The notes under the pieces: generated by a model
The model's input: the letters and a program-made list of their open reading frames with translations, nothing else
What the model was told of the DNA's origin: nothing
Databases searched by the model: none
Position numbers and translations under genes: made by a program
Part shown: in pieces, positions 43,772 to 47,500 of the stretch
Numbering within the stretch: position 1 is the stretch's first letter
Layout: each line of letters starts with the position of its first letter
Assembly: GCA_038043285.1 (NCBI GenBank)
Contig: JBBTCJ010000115.1
Span: 1 to 47,500, forward strand
Origin: JBBTCJ01 sp038043285
GTDB lineage: Bacteria; Planctomycetota; Phycisphaerae; UBA1845
Direction: 5' to 3'
Length of the DNA stretch: 47,500 nucleotides

Positions 43772-44809
43772 CTACGGAACGTTCCAGCGGGTGATGCGGT
43801 GGTTGACGATCGCGGCGACCTGTCGGATCTGCTCCATGAGTTTGACGAAGTGGTCGGGCAGGACCGCCTGTGGGCCGTCGCACAACGCCTGTTCGGGACA
43901 GCTGTGCACCTCGACGATCGCCCCATGGGCCCCGGCGGCGATACCGGCCAGCGCCAAGGCGGGAACCAAGTCACGCTTGCCCGCGGCGTGCGAGGGGTCG
44001 ATGAAAATGGGCAGGTGCGATTTCTCCTGAATGATCGGCACGGCGGACACGTCCAGCGTGAAACGCGTTTCGGTGGCGAAGGTGCGGATGCCGCGCTCAC
44101 AGAGGATCACGCGGTGGTTGCCCTGCGAGAGGACGTACTCGGCCGACATCAGCAGTTCGGTGATTGAGGCCGCCAACCCGCGCTTGATGAACACGGGTTT
44201 GTCCGTCCGTCCGACCTCCAGCAGGAGGTTGAAGTTCTGCATGTTCCGCGCGCCGATCTGAAGAATGTCGGCGAACTCGCAGACGACGGGAACGTCGCGC
44301 GGGTCGAGCACCTCGGTGATGGTCGGCATGTTGAGGGATTCGCCGGCCTCCTTGAGCAGTTCCAGCCCTTCGCGGCCCTTGCCTTGAAAGGAGTAGGGCG
44401 AGCTTCGCGGTTTGTACGCTCCGCCGCGAAGGATGGCGGCCCCGGCCTCCTTGACCACCTTGCCCACGTCGAAGAGGACTTCGCGGCTCTCGATGGCGCA
44501 CGGGCCGGCGATGATGTTGACGTGCGCTCCGCCGATGCGGACGCCTTTGACCTCGATAATCGTATCGGCTTCGTGAAACTCGCGCGAGGCGAGCTTGTAG
44601 GGTTGACTGATGGTCATGACCTCGTCGACGCCGGGGAGTTGTTCGAGTTGCTGATGGGCTTGGGGGGTAGGCTCGCCGATGGCGCCGACGATGGTGCGAA
44701 ACTCGCTGCGGGAGAGGTGTGCAACGTAACCCAGTTCGCCGATGCGCTCGACGACGCGTTGCACGTCAGCGGCACCCGTCCCGGCCTTCATGACCACGAT
44801 CAAATCCAT
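43772..44809 (-). CDS. aroF: 3-deoxy-7-phosphoheptulonate synthase (DAHP synthase)
   Basis: The first enzyme of the shikimate pathway, condensing PEP and erythrose-4-phosphate. The 345-residue protein is type I-beta: an N-terminal ferredoxin-like regulatory domain (1-70, MDLIVVMKAGTGAADVQRVV) and the barrel with GPCAIES, GGAYKPRSSPYSFQG, FIKRG, TFATETRFTLDVSAVP and DPSHAAGKRD. The metal and substrate residues of these blocks are all intact. ATG 44809. An AT-rich promoter (TATAAT at 44855-44860) lies 46 nt upstream. Monocistronic. Divergent from the ubiB-like gene. Confidence 0.96.
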   Translation of the reverse strand: MDLIVVMKAGTGAADVQRVVERIGELGYVAHLSRSEFRTIVGAIGEPTPQAHQQLEQLPGVDEVMTISQPYKLASREFHEADTIIEVKGVRIGGAHVNIIAGPCAIESREVLFDVGKVVKEAGAAILRGGAYKPRSSPYSFQGKGREGLELLKEAGESLNMPTITEVLDPRDVPVVCEFADILQIGARNMQNFNLLLEVGRTDKPVFIKRGLAASITELLMSAEYVLSQGNHRVILCERGIRTFATETRFTLDVSAVPIIQEKSHLPIFIDPSHAAGKRDLVPALALAGIAAGAHGAIVEVHSCPEQALCDGPQAVLPDHFVKLMEQIRQVAAIVNHRITRWNVP

Positions 44810-44854
44810 AGTCTATCACCCGGTTGGGCGGGCGGTAGTCACGTATAACTTTTT

Positions 44855-44860
44855 ATTATA
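44855..44860 (-). promoter_or_regulatory. perfect TATAAT -10 upstream of aroF
   Basis: A consensus -10 in a 30-bp AT-rich island (44843-44870), which stands out from the GC-rich surroundings. No good -35 at 17 bp. Confidence 0.45.
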
Positions 44861-45002
44861 CAATATGTTACGGTCGAATCCTTGGTGCCGCAACTATATC
44901 CGCGACGATCCCGGGTGTCAACGAAACCCGCGACCTGCGGGGTACGCATGGCTTGGTCGTCGCGTTTGACGTGCTCGCGGAGCGCGATGAGGCTACACGG
45001 CG

Positions 45003-46712
45003 ATGATTCCCTTTCAGTTCACGCGGAGCGTGCGAAGCCTCAATCGTTTGCGTCATATCGCCCAGGTGCTCACGCGGCACGGATTCGGGCACGTGGTTAC
45101 GCGGCTGCAACTGGGTCGGTTCGTGCCGGTGTGGATGCTTCGGCGCAAGCCGCAGGGGCCGACGGGGGAGCTTCCTCCGGAATCCATCGGGCGGAGACTG
45201 GCGCAGGTCTGCGGCGAGCTGGGACCGACGTTCGTCAAGCTCGGACAGATGCTCAGCACCCGCCCGGACATCGTTCCCGAGGACGTCTTAAAGGAGCTGC
45301 GGCTGCTCCAGGATCGAGTGCCTCCATTTGACACTGCGGAGGCAAGGAAGATCGTCGAACGGGAGCTCGGAAAGCCGATCGACCAGTGTTTCACCTCGTT
45401 TGCCGACGAACCGTTCGCCAGCGCGTCCATCGGGCAGGTCTATCGGGCCAAGATTCGCGAGGGCGAGGAGGTGGTGGTCAAGGTTCGCCGGCCGGAGATC
45501 GACGACACCATTCGCCTCGACATGCAACTGCTGCATTGGCTCGCCCGGTCGCTGGAGGAATTGGCCCCGGAGCTGCGCCTCTATCGCCCCACGGTCATTG
45601 TCAGCGAGTTTGAGCAGACGCTGACCCGCGAACTGGACTATGTCAACGAGGCGGCGGCCACGGCGCGATTTCATGCCGCTTATCGCGAGGATCCCGGTGT
45701 CCGCATTCCGCGGGTCTTCTGGGAACTTACGACGCCGCGGGTGTTGACGCTCCAGGCGGTATCGGGTGTGAATGCGGCCTCCCTGATGGCGGCGGGCGCC
45801 GATCCGGAGGGAAGCATCGACCGTAAGCTGGCGGCCAGCCGACTCCTGGATTGCTTCCTCAAGCAGGCCTTCGACCTGGGCCTGTTCCACGCGGATCCAC
45901 ATCCGGGCAACCTGCTGGTGACACCGCCCGCGACCATCGGGTTGATCGACTTCGGACAGGTTGGGACCATCAGCGACGAATGGATGACCGAACTGGTCAT
46001 CATCGTGTACGCCGCGGTGAGCCGCGAAGTCGACGTGGTGATCGACGCGCTGACGGACATGGGCGCCATCAGCCTGGAGACCGACCGCGCGAGTCTGCAC
46101 CGCTCGCTGCAGATGCTGCTCGACAAGTATTACGGTTTGCCGATCAAGCGATTTGACCTGGGCACGCTGTTCAACGAGTTCTCCGAGATCATGCGGCGGC
46201 ACGACGCGGCGGTCCCGCGAGACTTCGTGCTGCTCATCAAAGCCTTCAGCACGGTGGCGAGCGTCACCGCGCAACTGGATCCCGACCTCGATCTGCTTGA
46301 GCTGTTGAGGCCCAGGTTGCGCCGCGCGTTGCAGGATCGGGTGTCGCCGAAGGCGCTGGGACGCGAAACGGTGTTGGCCGGGTGGCACTTGCTCAACATC
46401 GCCCGCCGCGCGCCGGGGCAACTGCGACAGGCGCTGCGCCGGATGTCCGCCGGCGGATGGCGGCTTGACGTTCACCACCGCAACATCGACCGTCTGATCG
46501 GAGAGTTGGACCGGTCGAGCAATCGATTGGCGTTCTCGATTGTCATCGCCTCGATCATCGTGGGAAGCTCGGTGGTGGTCAGTGCGGGGACCGACCTCAC
46601 GTTGTTCGGAGTCGTCAAGGTGCAATACCTCGGCATCGTCGGATATCTACTGGCGGGCGTCCTGGGCCTTGGGTTGAGCTGGGCCATCTTCCGTAGCGGT
46701 AGATTGCATTGA
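45003..46712 (+). CDS. ubiB: ABC1/UbiB-family atypical kinase
   Basis: A 569-residue membrane-anchored protein-kinase-like ATPase linked to ubiquinone/isoprenoid-lipid biosynthesis. The family marks are all present: KLGQ at 79-82, the Ala-rich nucleotide loop ASASIGQV (139-146) that replaces the Gly-rich loop, Lys160 in VVVKVRRP, the ExD motif RELDYVNEA (209-217), HADPHPGN (296-303) and DFGQVG (316-321). Two C-terminal helices (about 510-565) anchor it. ATG 45003. The quinone it serves is unknown; planctomycetes mostly use menaquinone, so the name ubiB is by homology. Confidence 0.93.
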   Translation: MIPFQFTRSVRSLNRLRHIAQVLTRHGFGHVVTRLQLGRFVPVWMLRRKPQGPTGELPPESIGRRLAQVCGELGPTFVKLGQMLSTRPDIVPEDVLKELRLLQDRVPPFDTAEARKIVERELGKPIDQCFTSFADEPFASASIGQVYRAKIREGEEVVVKVRRPEIDDTIRLDMQLLHWLARSLEELAPELRLYRPTVIVSEFEQTLTRELDYVNEAAATARFHAAYREDPGVRIPRVFWELTTPRVLTLQAVSGVNAASLMAAGADPEGSIDRKLAASRLLDCFLKQAFDLGLFHADPHPGNLLVTPPATIGLIDFGQVGTISDEWMTELVIIVYAAVSREVDVVIDALTDMGAISLETDRASLHRSLQMLLDKYYGLPIKRFDLGTLFNEFSEIMRRHDAAVPRDFVLLIKAFSTVASVTAQLDPDLDLLELLRPRLRRALQDRVSPKALGRETVLAGWHLLNIARRAPGQLRQALRRMSAGGWRLDVHHRNIDRLIGELDRSSNRLAFSIVIASIIVGSSVVVSAGTDLTLFGVVKVQYLGIVGYLLAGVLGLGLSWAIFRSGRLH

Positions 46713-47036
46713 CCGGTGACCCAACCGTGCGCACCAACGTCTAATAAGATCAAAAACTTGCTTGGACGAGTGCAAAACTGCACCCTTGCCGGATTTATGC
46801 CGTTTTCACTGAAGCCGACTGCGATATTGATCATTGAAACCGCCGGTCGCTCTCCGGTACAATTCACAACTCTATGCGGGGGCAGAGAGCAGGCGCGTCC
46901 ACACCGCTGAAAGGACTCGTCAGGGGACAACTCTCGTTCCTTTGCGTCCGGCATAACAAGACGGCACGGTACCTCCGCGGGCAATTGGCAGCCCACAACG
47001 GAGGCTGCGGGGGAACACGCAAACGGAGGGGATGCC
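46713..47036. other. intergenic region with long leader
   Basis: Holds the promoter at 46834-46863 and a predicted leader of about 165 nt before the Cys-rich gene. I saw no gene and no recognised riboswitch, only several short complementary segments. Confidence 0.5.
46834..46863 (+). promoter_or_regulatory. candidate sigma70 promoter for the Cys-rich gene
   Basis: TTGAAA (46834-46839), 18-bp spacer, TACAAT (46858-46863). The coding start is 174 nt after the -10. Confidence 0.55.
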
Positions 47037-47500
47037 ATGCAGACTCGTCGAAGCATCTGTCGCGCGATCGTTCTTGCCTGGCTTTCCTTGGCGGCCACGT
47101 CCCAGGCATACGCGCAGTGCATCGTCGACGCGGATTGCGCTGACGGGAACGTGTGCAATGGCGTGGAGACCTGCCCCGCCGGGACGTGCGTGCCGGGGAC
47201 GGCGCTCACCTGCAACGACAGCAACCCCTGTACCGACGACACCTGCAACACGACCACCGGCTGCGTCTACACCAACGACGACACCAACTCGTGCAGCGAC
47301 GGCAACGCCTGTAATGGAGCCGAGACTTGCTCACTGGGGGCGTGCGTGCCGGGTACGGCCCTCACCTGCAATGACAGCAATCCCTGCACCGATGATACGT
47401 GCAGTCCGGCCACCGGCTGCGTCTACACCAACGACGACACCAACGTGTGCGCCGACGCAAACCTGTGCAACGGGACCGAAACCTGTTCGGCGGGGGCCTG
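47037..47500 (+). CDS. secreted Cys-rich tandem-repeat protein, partial
   Basis: The first 154 residues of a secreted protein cut by the window end. A signal peptide (1-26, ending YAQ) is followed by units of exactly 52 residues (156 bp; unit starts at 47154, 47310 and 47466) with eight Cys each. Typical blocks are CNGVETC, CVPGTALTC, NDSNPCTDDTC and TGCVYTNDDTN. Such repeats occur in surface proteins of planctomycetes and myxobacteria and probably form a disulfide-rich stalk. ATG 47037 has GGAGGG 6 nt upstream; the ATG at 47032 is out of frame. Total length and C-terminal domains unknown. Confidence 0.9.
   Translation, partial: MQTRRSICRAIVLAWLSLAATSQAYAQCIVDADCADGNVCNGVETCPAGTCVPGTALTCNDSNPCTDDTCNTTTGCVYTNDDTNSCSDGNACNGAETCSLGACVPGTALTCNDSNPCTDDTCSPATGCVYTNDDTNVCADANLCNGTETCSAGA

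Overview
The window is a 47.5 kb piece of a high-GC bacterial genome that fits a Planctomycetota, probably Phycisphaerae-like, chromosome. This rests on several things seen together: long secreted proteins ending in dockerin-like EF-hand motifs and Cys/Asp-rich 'CNGNxIPDxCD' repeats, outer-membrane-style PQQ-type beta-propellers, a dockerin-tagged octaheme cytochrome, loosely packed short operons, and many dispersed palindromic repeats. Three runs of exactly 100 N (12486-12585, 18745-18844, 26683-26782) each sit inside a tandem repeat, so this looks like a draft or metagenome-derived scaffold with collapsed repeats. I saw no rRNA, tRNA or CRISPR array.

Left third (1-16.5 kb): alanine dehydrogenase overlaps an HlyD-type efflux adaptor that runs off the left edge. 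Next come an RluA-like/RlmI-like fusion whose pseudouridine-synthase half has lost its catalytic Asp, a one-domain asparaginase, a class V aminotransferase flanked by repeat copies, a MotA/MotB pair, a DPP7-like S46 dipeptidyl-peptidase and a double-ACT protein. A repeat-rich patch (11.4-12.9 kb) holds a truncated PIN gene, an IS200/RAYT-like transposase flanked by inverted hairpin modules, and a beta-propeller gene fragment. It abuts sucC, which has no sucD beside it. A small membrane protein and a GT2 glycosyltransferase follow.

Middle (16.9-28.7 kb): a secreted protein with a Cys-rich tail, a NapH/CcoG-like 4Fe-4S membrane protein that probably continues into a TPR domain across an assembly gap, an octaheme dockerin protein, a large secreted repeat protein, and an RCC1-like protein. 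The polyferredoxin and octaheme protein are adjacent on the same strand and could form one electron-transfer route (inference).

Right third (28.7-47.5 kb): a phenylacetate-CoA-ligase-like enzyme with an odd 87-bp insertion, two overlapping PQQ-like propeller genes followed by a TolB-like propeller, a small membrane protein, a LexA-like XRE/S24 repressor with a putative self-operator, a methyltransferase, a membrane glycosyltransferase, serine acetyltransferase, a small membrane ORF, ComEC, DAHP synthase, an ABC1/UbiB kinase, and the start of a Cys-rich secreted protein with an exact 156-bp repeat.

The most notable non-gene content is (i) the transposase with inverted three-hairpin modules and an amplified 92-bp array, with compensatory stem changes, resembling a REP/RAYT system, and (ii) a dispersed element with core CCGCTCCCTCACGGTCGCGG that occurs at six or more loci, once apparently in frame inside a gene and twice as a long palindrome bracketing the RCC1-like gene.
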